Of a stretch of 6,219 nucleotides of DNA, positions 1 through 6,042 are shown one piece after another. This stretch comes from an uncultured Clostridia bacterium (GTDB taxonomy: Bacteria; Bacillota; Clostridia; Lachnospirales; Lachnospiraceae), in contig CAMODY010000104.1 in the NCBI GenBank assembly GCA_946611595.1, positions 1 to 6,219 on the forward strand, read 5' to 3'. The first letter of the stretch is position 1. Each line of letters begins with the position of its first letter. The notes beneath the pieces were generated by a model, which searched no databases, was not told the origin of the DNA, and saw nothing but the letters and a program-made list of their open reading frames with translations. Both the position numbers and the translations under genes were made by a program.

Positions 1-678
1 TGAGATGCCGGTGTTTTCCTTGAATAATTTACAAAAATAGTACTTCGAAAAACTGACGCTGCCGCAGATGTCATCGATCGTAAGATTATGATTATAGTTA
101 TTCTCTATAAACCTGATTGCTGTCTGTACTGCGGAGTCCTGTACAGGGGTTGTGCTTTTGGTTTTTAAAATGTTTTTTGATATTCTGTACAGATCGAGTA
201 ACAGCATATGGATCATTGCGCCGGCTTCCATCTGATAGAGGAAATCATCGGCATCTCTATTTGCGTTTATAATGGAGAGAAAGTAATCAAAGGTATTTGA
301 GAGTGGATTTGCATGCAGGATTCCCGACCTGGTGCGTATATGATTGTAAAAAAACTGTGCGTTAGTTCCTCCGATAACGATATATAGAAATTCTCCCCCC
401 ATTTTTTTTCTGACAAAACGCAGTGGTGTATTGCAGGATGAAAAGATAATATCATTTTCTGCGATCTGTACTTTTGCTCTGTTTTTGATAAAGACCATGT
501 CTGTAAGACTGTATAAGATCAGGTAGTCAGAATAATTGTTTTTTGATCCTTTCATGAGAAGATGCTTACCAGAATAGGAAACTTCTTTTATATAAAAAGG
601 CAGTGCGTTTACCTGCGGATTTGCCTTTGGAATGTGTGTATAAAAGCTTTCAGGAAGACTTCTTCTGCCTGTTTTCAT
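1..678 (-). CDS. AraC-family transcriptional regulator (3' end outside window)
   Basis: I translated this by hand on the minus strand: 226 open codons from ATG at 678-676 to the window edge, with no stop. The start is supported by AGGAGG (complement of 686-691) 7 bases upstream. The N-terminal part (about residues 1-170, beginning MKTGRRSLPESFYTH) looks like the beta-rich, cupin-like ligand-sensing domain of AraC regulators. It is followed by a helical linker containing MEAGAMIHMLLLDLYRISKN. The last part (about residues 190-226) contains IRFIENNYNHNLTIDDIC and then FSKYYFCKLFKENTGIS, which matches the first helix-turn-helix of the AraC DNA-binding domain, including the usual S-x-x-Y-[FL]-x-[KR]-x-F-K pattern. 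The second helix-turn-helix would lie beyond base 1. The gene is visibly more AT-rich than the transporter genes. It is transcribed away from the ABC operon and is inferred to control it in response to the imported ligand. The family call is firm; the ligand and the target are inference. Confidence 0.9.
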   Translation of the reverse strand, partial: MKTGRRSLPESFYTHIPKANPQVNALPFYIKEVSYSGKHLLMKGSKNNYSDYLILYSLTDMVFIKNRAKVQIAENDIIFSSCNTPLRFVRKKMGGEFLYIVIGGTNAQFFYNHIRTRSGILHANPLSNTFDYFLSIINANRDADDFLYQMEAGAMIHMLLLDLYRISKNILKTKSTTPVQDSAVQTAIRFIENNYNHNLTIDDICGSVSFSKYYFCKLFKENTGIS

Positions 679-702
679 CAAATTTCCTCCTATCAATGAA
701 AT

Positions 703-746
703 GTAAAAATGCACAATTATGATACAATAAATTTGTGCAAATTTAC
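703..746. promoter_or_regulatory. Inverted repeat, candidate operator for the AraC-type regulator
   Basis: The left arm GTAAAAATGCACAA (703-716) and right arm TTGTGCAAATTTAC (733-746) are reverse complements at 12 of 14 positions, with the core TGCACAA/TTGTGCA nearly perfect. The spacer is 16 bases and the arm centres are 30 bases apart, about three helical turns, so both arms face the same side of the DNA. RhaS of E. coli binds inverted half-sites separated by a similar 16-base gap next to the -35 of its target promoter. Here the right arm ends 7 bases before a TTGTCA -35-like element, and the left arm sits just upstream of the regulator's own start. Activation of the operon plus autoregulation is inferred. 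Confidence 0.5.
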
Positions 747-753
747 ACCCCTA

Positions 754-782
754 TTGTCATTTATTTATCAAGCGTTTATCAA
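754..782 (+). promoter_or_regulatory. Candidate sigma-A promoter for the ABC operon (distal)
   Basis: TTGTCA (754-759, 5 of 6 to consensus), a 17-base spacer, then TATCAA (777-782, 4 of 6). It lies directly downstream of the 703-746 inverted repeat, the place expected for an AraC-activated promoter. The -10 overlaps the second copy of a TTTATCA direct repeat. A transcript from here would have a leader of about 210 bases that includes the 919-952 dyad. Assigned by eye only. Confidence 0.35.
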
Positions 783-872
783 AAAAGACTGCTATTCCGG
801 GCGAATAACAGGTGTTTATACTCATTATACACGAAAAAACAAAAAATGATACCTAAAAAACAAGTTTTGATA

Positions 873-901
873 TTGGAATTCTTTGTGTCATCTGCTACAG
901 T
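873..901 (+). promoter_or_regulatory. Candidate sigma-A promoter for the ABC operon (proximal, extended -10)
   Basis: TTGGAA (873-878), a 17-base spacer, then TACAGT (896-901) preceded by TG one base upstream (893-894), an extended -10 arrangement. Each hexamer matches consensus at 4 of 6. The predicted start point, near 908, falls inside the palindrome 902-913, so a protein bound there would block initiation. This is an alternative to, or works in addition to, the 754-782 candidate. Confidence 0.35.
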
Positions 902-913
902 TACCCATGGGTA
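902..913. promoter_or_regulatory. Perfect 12-bp palindrome, possible operator
   Basis: TACCCATGGGTA is its own reverse complement over all 12 bases. It sits just after the proximal -10-like element and 6 bases before the larger dyad at 919. Position and symmetry suit a dimeric repressor site, but 12-bp palindromes can occur by chance and no regulator can be assigned. Confidence 0.35.
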
Positions 914-918
914 GTTCG

Positions 919-952
919 TTATCTGAAAATGAGACACGAAATTTTCAGATAA
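919..952. repeat. Perfect 12-bp-arm inverted repeat in the operon leader
   Basis: TTATCTGAAAAT (919-930) and ATTTTCAGATAA (941-952) are exact reverse complements around the 10-base spacer GAGACACGAA. The arm centres are 22 bases apart, two helical turns, which suits a dimeric DNA-binding protein. If transcribed, it would form an AU-rich 12-bp hairpin ending 31 bases before the ribosome binding site, possibly protecting the 5' end of the mRNA. No T-tract follows on either strand, so it is not an intrinsic terminator. Confidence 0.6.
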
Positions 953-1001
953 AAAAGGACAAATCAGACAAAAATAATCAGGAAAGGAGAGTCTACCGGG
1001 A

Positions 1002-2507
1002 ATGAGTGATTATATCTTGGAATTGAAGGATGTAGTCAAAACGTTTGGCGGTGTAAGAGCTCTGAATGGCGTTCATTTCCAGCTCAAGAAGGGTGAGATT
1101 CATGCTCTTATGGGTGAAAACGGCGCAGGTAAATCTACCTTTATTAAGGTAATTACCGGAGTACATCAGCCCGACAGTGGGACAATGCTTTTGGAGGGAG
1201 AACGTGTAACCTTCCGAAACACAGCAGATTCTGCAAAGGAGGGCATCGCTGCCATATATCAGCATGTTACATCTTTTCCGGATCTTACGGTGACAGAGAA
1301 CATCTTCATGGGCCAGGAAATCAAAAACAAATTTGGTTTCTATGATTGGGGTGCCATGAGAAAACGTGCGAAAGAACTGATCGAGCCGCTGAGCAAAGAG
1401 ATCGATGTAAATAAACCCATGGGGACTCTTTCTGTTGCAGCACAGCAGCTGGTCGAGATCGCGAAAGCACTCTCCCGCGATGCAAGAATTCTGATCATGG
1501 ATGAGCCTACCGCATCCCTGACAAGAAATGAATGTCTGCAGCTTTATCGTATTGCCAAAGATCTGAGGGATAAAGGCGTTTCTATTATCTTTATCACCCA
1601 TAGATTTGAGGATATGTATGAGCTTGCAACCAGAGTTACCGTTTTCCGTGATTCTACTTATGTAGGAACCTGGGATGTAGACGGGATCACGAACCAGGCA
1701 CTTGTTAAAGCAATGGTTGGCCGTGAGCTGACAGCAATGTATCCGGAAAAAACGGCTAAGATCGGTGATGTCGTTCTTGAAGTCGACGATATTTCGAAAG
1801 AAGGTTATTTCAAGAATGTTTCCTTCAATGTAAGAAGAGGAGAAATTCTTGCTCTTACAGGACTTGTCGGTGCGGGACGTACCGAGGTATGCCAGAATAT
1901 TTATGGTATCATGACTCCCGATAGCGGACATATCAGACTGGAAGGCAAAGAAGTAAGGATCAAGAGTCCGATCGAAGCACTGAAGCTTGGCATCGGCCTT
2001 CTTCCCGAGAACCGTCAGACCGAGGGTCTGGTCAATGAGCTGCCGATCTATCAGAATGTTTCTTCCGCAACGATGAATCAGTTTGTAAAGGGCGGACAGC
2101 TTGATGTAGATGCAGAGATGAAGAATGCTATCGAACTTTGTAAGAAGATTCAGCTGAAGGCCAATGATATCACGGCTCCTCCTTCCTCCTTGTCAGGTGG
2201 TAACCAGCAGAAAGTAGTCGTTGCAAAGATGCTTAGTTCTGAGCAGAAAGTTCTCATCATGGATGAGCCGACAAAAGGTATCGATGTCGGTGCCAAGTAC
2301 TCCATCTACGAAATTATGAATGAGCTTGCCTGCAGAGGATACGCAATCATCATGGTTTCTTCCGAAATGCCGGAAGTTCTCGGTGTAGCAGATCGTATCG
2401 TCGTTATGAAGGGCGGACGTGTCACTGCAGAATTTACTGATGTAAAGAACACCACTCAGGAAATGATCCTGGAGGCATCTCTGAAAGAAAGGAGTCAGTC
2501 CGCATGA
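1002..2507 (+). CDS. Sugar-type ABC importer ATPase, two fused nucleotide-binding domains (RbsA/MglA/LsrA/RhaT class)
   Basis: This 501-residue protein is the usual length for the fused ATPases of ribose, galactose, xylose, rhamnose and autoinducer-2 importers. It hydrolyses ATP on the inner face of the membrane to power the two permeases encoded next. Domain 1 has Walker A GENGAGKST (38-46), Q-loop Gln87, a degenerate signature LSVAAQQ (143-149), Walker B ILIMDEPT (163-170, catalytic Glu168) and switch His200. Domain 2 has a Walker A-like GLVGAGRTE (287-295) lacking the lysine, a good signature LSGGNQQ (397-403), Walker B VLIMDEPT (417-424) and Ser-Ser in place of the switch His (453-454). 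This asymmetry is normal in the class and predicts one working ATP site. The start is chosen from AAGGAGA at 984-990, 11 bases upstream. The stop overlaps the next start by 4 bases (ATGA). Function as an importer ATPase is firm; the substrate is unknown. Confidence 0.95.
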   Translation: MSDYILELKDVVKTFGGVRALNGVHFQLKKGEIHALMGENGAGKSTFIKVITGVHQPDSGTMLLEGERVTFRNTADSAKEGIAAIYQHVTSFPDLTVTENIFMGQEIKNKFGFYDWGAMRKRAKELIEPLSKEIDVNKPMGTLSVAAQQLVEIAKALSRDARILIMDEPTASLTRNECLQLYRIAKDLRDKGVSIIFITHRFEDMYELATRVTVFRDSTYVGTWDVDGITNQALVKAMVGRELTAMYPEKTAKIGDVVLEVDDISKEGYFKNVSFNVRRGEILALTGLVGAGRTEVCQNIYGIMTPDSGHIRLEGKEVRIKSPIEALKLGIGLLPENRQTEGLVNELPIYQNVSSATMNQFVKGGQLDVDAEMKNAIELCKKIQLKANDITAPPSSLSGGNQQKVVVAKMLSSEQKVLIMDEPTKGIDVGAKYSIYEIMNELACRGYAIIMVSSEMPEVLGVADRIVVMKGGRVTAEFTDVKNTTQEMILEASLKERSQSA

Positions 2508-3484
2508 GTAAGATATTAAGATCAAGAAATACGGGCCTGATCCTTGTGCTTATTATTTTGCTGATCGCAGCAAAAATATTGACACCGGGCCTTTTCAGTA
2601 CTTATATGATCATCAACACACTTCAGAATAATGCAATTTATGCTATTCTTGCGGTTGGTGAATTTGTTATTATTCTGACCGGCGGTATCGATATTTCCAT
2701 TGCATCGCAGCTTGCATTTGTCGGAATTATCTGTACCAAGCTTTCCTGTGATCATCCGACAGTTCCCGGAGTTGTATTCTTCCTGCTGTCCATCGTACTC
2801 GGTGCTCTCTGCGGAGCTCTGAACGGTTTCCTTGTAGGATACCTTCACATGGTTCCTATGATCTGTACTCTGGGAACAATGTACATTTTCCGTGGACTTG
2901 CCTTCGTGGTATCAGGCGGAGAATGGTGGTTTGCCGCGAAATATACCCAATCTTACAGATGGTGGGCGATCGGAAAATTCCTCACTATTCCGATGATCAT
3001 CTGGTGGACTGTGATTATTATGGTTATCGTTGGTATTTTCCTTGCGTATACTTCTGCAGGCCGTAGAATTTATGCGATCGGTACCAGCCGTGAATCATCG
3101 GCAGTCGCCGGTATTAAAGAGCCGAAGGTAACCTTCTATGCTTACATTATCTGCGGTATCCTGGCAGGCCTTGCCGGAATGCTCAACACTTCAAACTATG
3201 CGATCGGTTATTATGGTATGGGCGAAGGTTTCGAGATGACCGCAATTGCTATCTGCGTTCTTGGCGGAACAGCCATCACAGGCGGTAAAGGACGTATGGA
3301 CGGCGTCGCGATCGGCGTTGTTATCATGGCTGTCGTCAACAGTTTCATCAGTATGATTCCCGGCATGAGCGTGTGGCAGAAAACCCTCCAGGGCGGAATC
3401 ATCATCATCGCTGTCGCTATCAACTACTTCACAGAACGTTCTGCGGCTAGGCAGGCGCTTAGAGAAAGGGGTGCTTTGATCTAA
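2504..3484 (+). CDS. ABC importer permease 1 (BPD_transp_2 family, RbsC/LsrC/RhaP-like)
   Basis: A 326-residue, highly hydrophobic protein of the length usual for single-domain sugar permeases. Membrane segments begin almost at once (about residues 11-29) and continue to about residue 309, with roughly eight to ten hydrophobic stretches. Family landmarks are GGIDIS (60-65), GALNGFLVG (104-112), the cytoplasmic coupling region IGTSRESSAVAGI (192-204), and the segment from GYYGMG through AIAICVLGGTAITGGKG (235-263). It forms one half of the membrane channel and should pair with the product of the next gene, as LsrC with LsrD and RhaP with RhaQ. Its start overlaps the ATPase stop (ATGA), with AAAGGAG inside the ATPase gene as ribosome binding site, indicating translational coupling. 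It ends in a short basic tail typical of a cytoplasmic C-terminus. I see no missing motif. Confidence 0.94.
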   Translation: MSKILRSRNTGLILVLIILLIAAKILTPGLFSTYMIINTLQNNAIYAILAVGEFVIILTGGIDISIASQLAFVGIICTKLSCDHPTVPGVVFFLLSIVLGALCGALNGFLVGYLHMVPMICTLGTMYIFRGLAFVVSGGEWWFAAKYTQSYRWWAIGKFLTIPMIIWWTVIIMVIVGIFLAYTSAGRRIYAIGTSRESSAVAGIKEPKVTFYAYIICGILAGLAGMLNTSNYAIGYYGMGEGFEMTAIAICVLGGTAITGGKGRMDGVAIGVVIMAVVNSFISMIPGMSVWQKTLQGGIIIIAVAINYFTERSAARQALRERGALI

Positions 3485-4710
3485 TGCCAGGAAGTAATTA
3501 TGATAGAGATCTAACTGTAAAAGAAGGTTTTGTATTATCGAAGTTTCTTGTCAAATGGGAAATGATTCTGGTTTACATCCTTCTGCTGATCAACCTGATC
3601 CTTGCTGTTTTCAGAACAAACCTGTATTTCCAGCATGGAACGATCCAGTCGATCATCAATGCAGGACTTGATGTTTCTCCTATGGTTTTGGGAATGGTCT
3701 TCATTCTTCTTCTGGGAGACATTGATGTTTCGGTTGCATCACAGATGATCCTCGGTGGAATGATCACCGGTCTTATGATGGATCATGGTGTTCCGTGGAT
3801 CATTGCTGTTATCTGCGGTATCATCATCTGCATGATCTGCGGTGCTTTCAATGGCTTCTGTGTTGCTTTTCTTAAGATGCCGGCCGTTATCACAACCATT
3901 TCCACTTCGATGCTGTTCCGTGGAATCGTTGAGATCGTGCTGGGAGAAAACTCACTGAAAAATTTCCCGAAGTGGTATAACAAGATCGGATGGTTCAACG
4001 TAGGACCGTTCCCGCTTTCCATGATCCTTTTCCTGATCATGGGCCTGATCTTCTGCTTCATCCTTCACAGGACCACATTCGGACGTAAAGTGTACATTGT
4101 AGGTAACAACCCGATTTGTGCAACATATTCCGGAATCAGTGTTACCAAGGTAAAGATGCAGGTGTTCATCCTGATGGGATTCATGGCAGGTATCGGCTCC
4201 ATTTTCTTCATCGGACGTATGGGCGGCGGTGTTTCCTCCTCCATGGGTACAGGCTATGAAATGACAGCAATCGCCTGCGCGGTTCTCGGCGGTGTGTCCA
4301 CCAACGGTGGTAAAGGAAAGATGTATGGTCCGATCATTGCGACATTCATCATGGCTTTCCTTACCTATACACTGGGACTTCTCGGTGTTGACCCGAACTC
4401 CAAAAAGATCTTTACCGGCGTTATCCTGATCCTTACGATCCTTGTATCGACGATCAATAAACAGATGATCAAGGACTTCAAGCTTCGTACAATGTATCAC
4501 AACAACAAGAACATCGAAGCTCTTCACGATCGTACCAATGAGCAGATCAAGGAGCTGAAGAAACAGATCAAATCCGGTAAGGGCGATGCTTCTAAACTGA
4601 ATGCTAAGATCGCAGAACTCAAGAAGGATTGTGCTGAGAAATCGGCTAAGCTTTGGGAAGATCAGAAAGCTGACGAACAGAGAGCAAAAGAAAGATATTC
4701 CACAAAGTAA
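3484..4710 (+). CDS. ABC importer permease 2 with C-terminal coiled-coil extension (RbsC/LsrD/RhaQ-like)
   Basis: A 408-residue protein and the second half of the channel. The membrane part is about residues 26-328 and carries the family landmarks: LLGDIDVSVAS (76-86), GAFNGFCVAFLKMPAVITT (120-138), the coupling region VGNNPICATYSGI (206-218), and GTGYEMTAIACAVLGGVSTN followed by GGKGKMYGP (255-283). It differs from the first permease in an N-terminal soluble stretch of about 25 residues and in a tail of nearly 80 residues (about 331-408). The tail is rich in Lys, Glu, Asp and Ala and has heptad-like hydrophobics (Ile355, Leu358, Ile362, then Leu372, Ile376, Leu379) interrupted by GKGD (366-368 region). 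It reads as two helices folded into a cytoplasmic coiled-coil hairpin. The start overlaps the previous stop by one base (TAATG), with AAAGGGG at 3465-3471. The permease call is firm; the role of the tail is unknown. Confidence 0.93.
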   Translation: MPGSNYDRDLTVKEGFVLSKFLVKWEMILVYILLLINLILAVFRTNLYFQHGTIQSIINAGLDVSPMVLGMVFILLLGDIDVSVASQMILGGMITGLMMDHGVPWIIAVICGIIICMICGAFNGFCVAFLKMPAVITTISTSMLFRGIVEIVLGENSLKNFPKWYNKIGWFNVGPFPLSMILFLIMGLIFCFILHRTTFGRKVYIVGNNPICATYSGISVTKVKMQVFILMGFMAGIGSIFFIGRMGGGVSSSMGTGYEMTAIACAVLGGVSTNGGKGKMYGPIIATFIMAFLTYTLGLLGVDPNSKKIFTGVILILTILVSTINKQMIKDFKLRTMYHNNKNIEALHDRTNEQIKELKKQIKSGKGDASKLNAKIAELKKDCAEKSAKLWEDQKADEQRAKERYSTK

Positions 4711-4739
4711 AACCGTTCCGGAAGGGACAGTGAAAAGGA

Positions 4740-4763
4740 ATTTATAAACAAACGTTTATAAAT
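4740..4763. repeat. AT-rich intercistronic dyad before the binding-protein gene
   Basis: ATTTATAAAC (4740-4749) and GTTTATAAAT (4754-4763) are exact 10-bp reverse complements around AAAC. The dyad lies in the 80-base gap between permease 2 and the binding-protein gene, 11 bases before that gene's ribosome binding site AAGGAGG. There is no GC-rich stem and no T-tract, so it is not a terminator. It may be a protein-binding site or a weak mRNA hairpin that separates expression of the abundant binding protein from the upstream genes. The stretch AAACGTTTATAA (4751-4762) resembles AAGCGTTTATCA (770-781) in the operon's control region at 10 of 12 positions. Confidence 0.5.
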
Positions 4764-4790
4764 ATATATTTAAAAAGGAGGAACTATCAA

Positions 4791-5936
4791 ATGAAGAATC
4801 TCAAGAAGTTTGCAGCACTCGGCCTTGTCGGCGCCATGACTCTTGGCCTGATGGGATCAACCTCTGTTATGGCAGCAGGTGACACCTCTGAGATCAACGG
4901 CTCCCACGTTTTCATGTTTAAGTCTGTAGGTAACGCTTTCGGTGTTATCATGTATGACGGCTTTTCAAGCTACATGGAGCAGGTAGGCGAGAATTCCACA
5001 GAGAAATCTCCGGCTGAGACAACAGTTGCAGCACAGGTTCAGCTCCTTGACGAAGCAATTACTCAGGGCGCAAAATCGATCTCCATTTCCACAAACGGCG
5101 ATACCGGTTTTGACGAGGTATTTGCAAAAGCTCAGGAGAGCAACATCCCGATCGTGTCCGTGGACTCCAAAGCTTCCGCTGACTATCGTGTAACCCATAA
5201 CAACCAGGCATCCACCGCTGATATCGGTGCAATGCAGGTTCGTGCAGCAGTTATGATCGTTCTTGGTGTTCCGTTTGATGAAGCAGACAAGAGCATGGAA
5301 TCTACTGTAGAAGCAGCTCTCGCTGACTATGACGGCGAAGAGATCAAGATCGGTGTTCTTTCCGCAGGTATCGATACTCCGGTACAGAACGGCTGGATCG
5401 CTGAGATGGAGAAAGAGCTCTCCAAAGATATGTATGCAGGAAAAGTTTCTCCGGAACTTGACAAGAAATACGGCGATGACGAAGCTACAAAGTCCACAAC
5501 TCAGGCACAGGCTTTCCTTGCTGAGGGCAATGTAGACGTTATCATTTCCCCGACCACAGTTGGTATCGCAGCTGCAGGTGAAGTTCTCACCCAGGCAGGC
5601 TCTGACATCAAGCTGACAGGTCTTGGACTTCCGAGCGAGATGGCTCCGTATATGCCTGCAAGCGCAGACGACGACGAGTTCTCCTTCGTTTGCCCGTACA
5701 TGATGCTGTGGGATGTTTCTCACCTTGGCGCTTCTACCGCTGCAATCCAGATGGCTATACAGAACGACGGATTTGACGGAAGCGAAGGCTCCACAGTTAC
5801 CATGCAGGCATGGGGAGACTATGAGGAAGAGACCTTTACCGCAGAAGCTGACGAAGATGGCGGCACAGGCGTTCTCACCGGTATTCCGTATGTATTTGAC
5901 AAGAACAACATGGCAGAGTGGGTTGACAAACTTTGA
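4791..5936 (+). CDS. Secreted sugar/autoinducer-type ABC substrate-binding protein (periplasmic-binding fold type 1, LsrB/RhaS-like)
   Basis: This 381-residue protein should capture the ligand outside the membrane and hand it to the two permeases. The ribosome binding site AAGGAGG (4775-4781) is 9 bases before the ATG, the best in the window. Residues 1-28 form a Sec signal peptide with a basic N-terminus (KNLKK), a hydrophobic core and VMA before the likely cleavage at 28/29. There is no lipobox; the only Cys is residue 301. The mature part resembles LsrB/RhaS binding proteins by eye: FKSVGNAFG (43-51), VAAQVQLLDEAITQGAKSI (79-97), IPIVSVDSK (119-127), DEATKSTTQAQAFL (230-243) and VDVIISPTT (248-256). 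Its many acidic residues make it strongly acidic. Codons favour C-ending forms (AAC for Asn) more than the ATPase gene, which fits high expression. Last gene of the operon, followed by a terminator. Family firm; ligand unknown. Confidence 0.93.
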   Translation: MKNLKKFAALGLVGAMTLGLMGSTSVMAAGDTSEINGSHVFMFKSVGNAFGVIMYDGFSSYMEQVGENSTEKSPAETTVAAQVQLLDEAITQGAKSISISTNGDTGFDEVFAKAQESNIPIVSVDSKASADYRVTHNNQASTADIGAMQVRAAVMIVLGVPFDEADKSMESTVEAALADYDGEEIKIGVLSAGIDTPVQNGWIAEMEKELSKDMYAGKVSPELDKKYGDDEATKSTTQAQAFLAEGNVDVIISPTTVGIAAAGEVLTQAGSDIKLTGLGLPSEMAPYMPASADDDEFSFVCPYMMLWDVSHLGASTAAIQMAIQNDGFDGSEGSTVTMQAWGDYEEETFTAEADEDGGTGVLTGIPYVFDKNNMAEWVDKL

Positions 5937-5983
5937 TTTTGATCTATCAAAGAAAGCTACTGGGCTTATAGCTATGTAAAAGG

Positions 5984-6015
5984 ACGCCTGCCCAACTTTG
6001 GGCAGGCGTTTTTTT
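5984..6015 (+). terminator. Strong intrinsic terminator of the ABC operon
   Basis: ACGCCTGCCC (5984-5993) pairs perfectly with GGGCAGGCGT (6000-6009) around the loop AACTTT, and the stem runs straight into seven T residues (6009-6015). It lies 47 bases after the stop of the binding-protein gene and ends the four-gene operon. Confidence 0.95.
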
Positions 6016-6042
6016 GAGAAAACAATCATCACGATGTAATAT
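6014..6042 (+). promoter_or_regulatory. Candidate promoter for the downstream ABC ATPase gene
   Basis: TTGAGA (6014-6019, 5 of 6 to consensus), a 17-base spacer, then TAATAT (6037-6042, 4 of 6). The first two bases of the -35 are the last two T's of the operon terminator, so one transcription unit ends where the next begins. Initiation near 6049 would give a leader of about 55 bases. Assigned by eye. Confidence 0.5.

Larger units (their letters stand above)
679..1001. promoter_or_regulatory. Divergent control region between the AraC-type regulator and the ABC operon
   Basis: This 323-base AT-rich gap has no credible open reading frame. In order it holds the regulator's ribosome binding site (complement of 686-691), a 14-bp-arm inverted repeat (703-746), a promoter-like pair (754-782) overlapping a direct repeat of TTTATCA (764-770 and 775-781, 11 bases apart), a perfect minus-strand TATAAT (complement of 824-829) that lacks a good -35 but could serve the regulator gene, a second plus-strand promoter-like pair (873-901), a 12-bp palindrome (902-913), a 12-bp-arm dyad (919-952) and the ATPase ribosome binding site AAGGAGA (984-990). 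The number of symmetric elements suggests tight control of the operon. Confidence 0.75.

Noticed and set aside
267..455. Small minus-strand open frame inside the regulator gene
   Set aside because: It is out of frame with the AraC-family protein that continues through it and has no independent support.
764..784. Catabolite-responsive (cre) element
   Set aside because: The CG-centred stretch ATCAAGCGTTTATC matches the cre consensus only in its centre; the conserved outer positions (leading TG, trailing CA) do not line up. The same holds for 4740-4763.
919..952. Intrinsic terminator or attenuator
   Set aside because: The stem is AT-rich and is followed by A's on the plus strand and mixed sequence on the minus strand, with no T-tract.
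993..1931. Long minus-strand open frame opposite the ATPase gene
   Set aside because: It is antisense to a gene with intact Walker, signature and switch motifs. The translated product has a Cys/His/Ile-rich composition typical of a shadow frame, no recognisable motif and no ribosome binding site of note.
1143..2300. Defective ATPase because of a degenerate first signature, a Lys-less second Walker A and a missing second switch His
   Set aside because: These departures are normal in the fused ATPases of the RbsA/MglA/XylG class, which work with one good catalytic site.
5931..5952. CTTTGAT/ATCAAAG hairpin over the binding-protein stop codon
   Set aside because: Only 7 weak base pairs with an 8-base loop, and a much stronger terminator follows at once; no separate role is needed.
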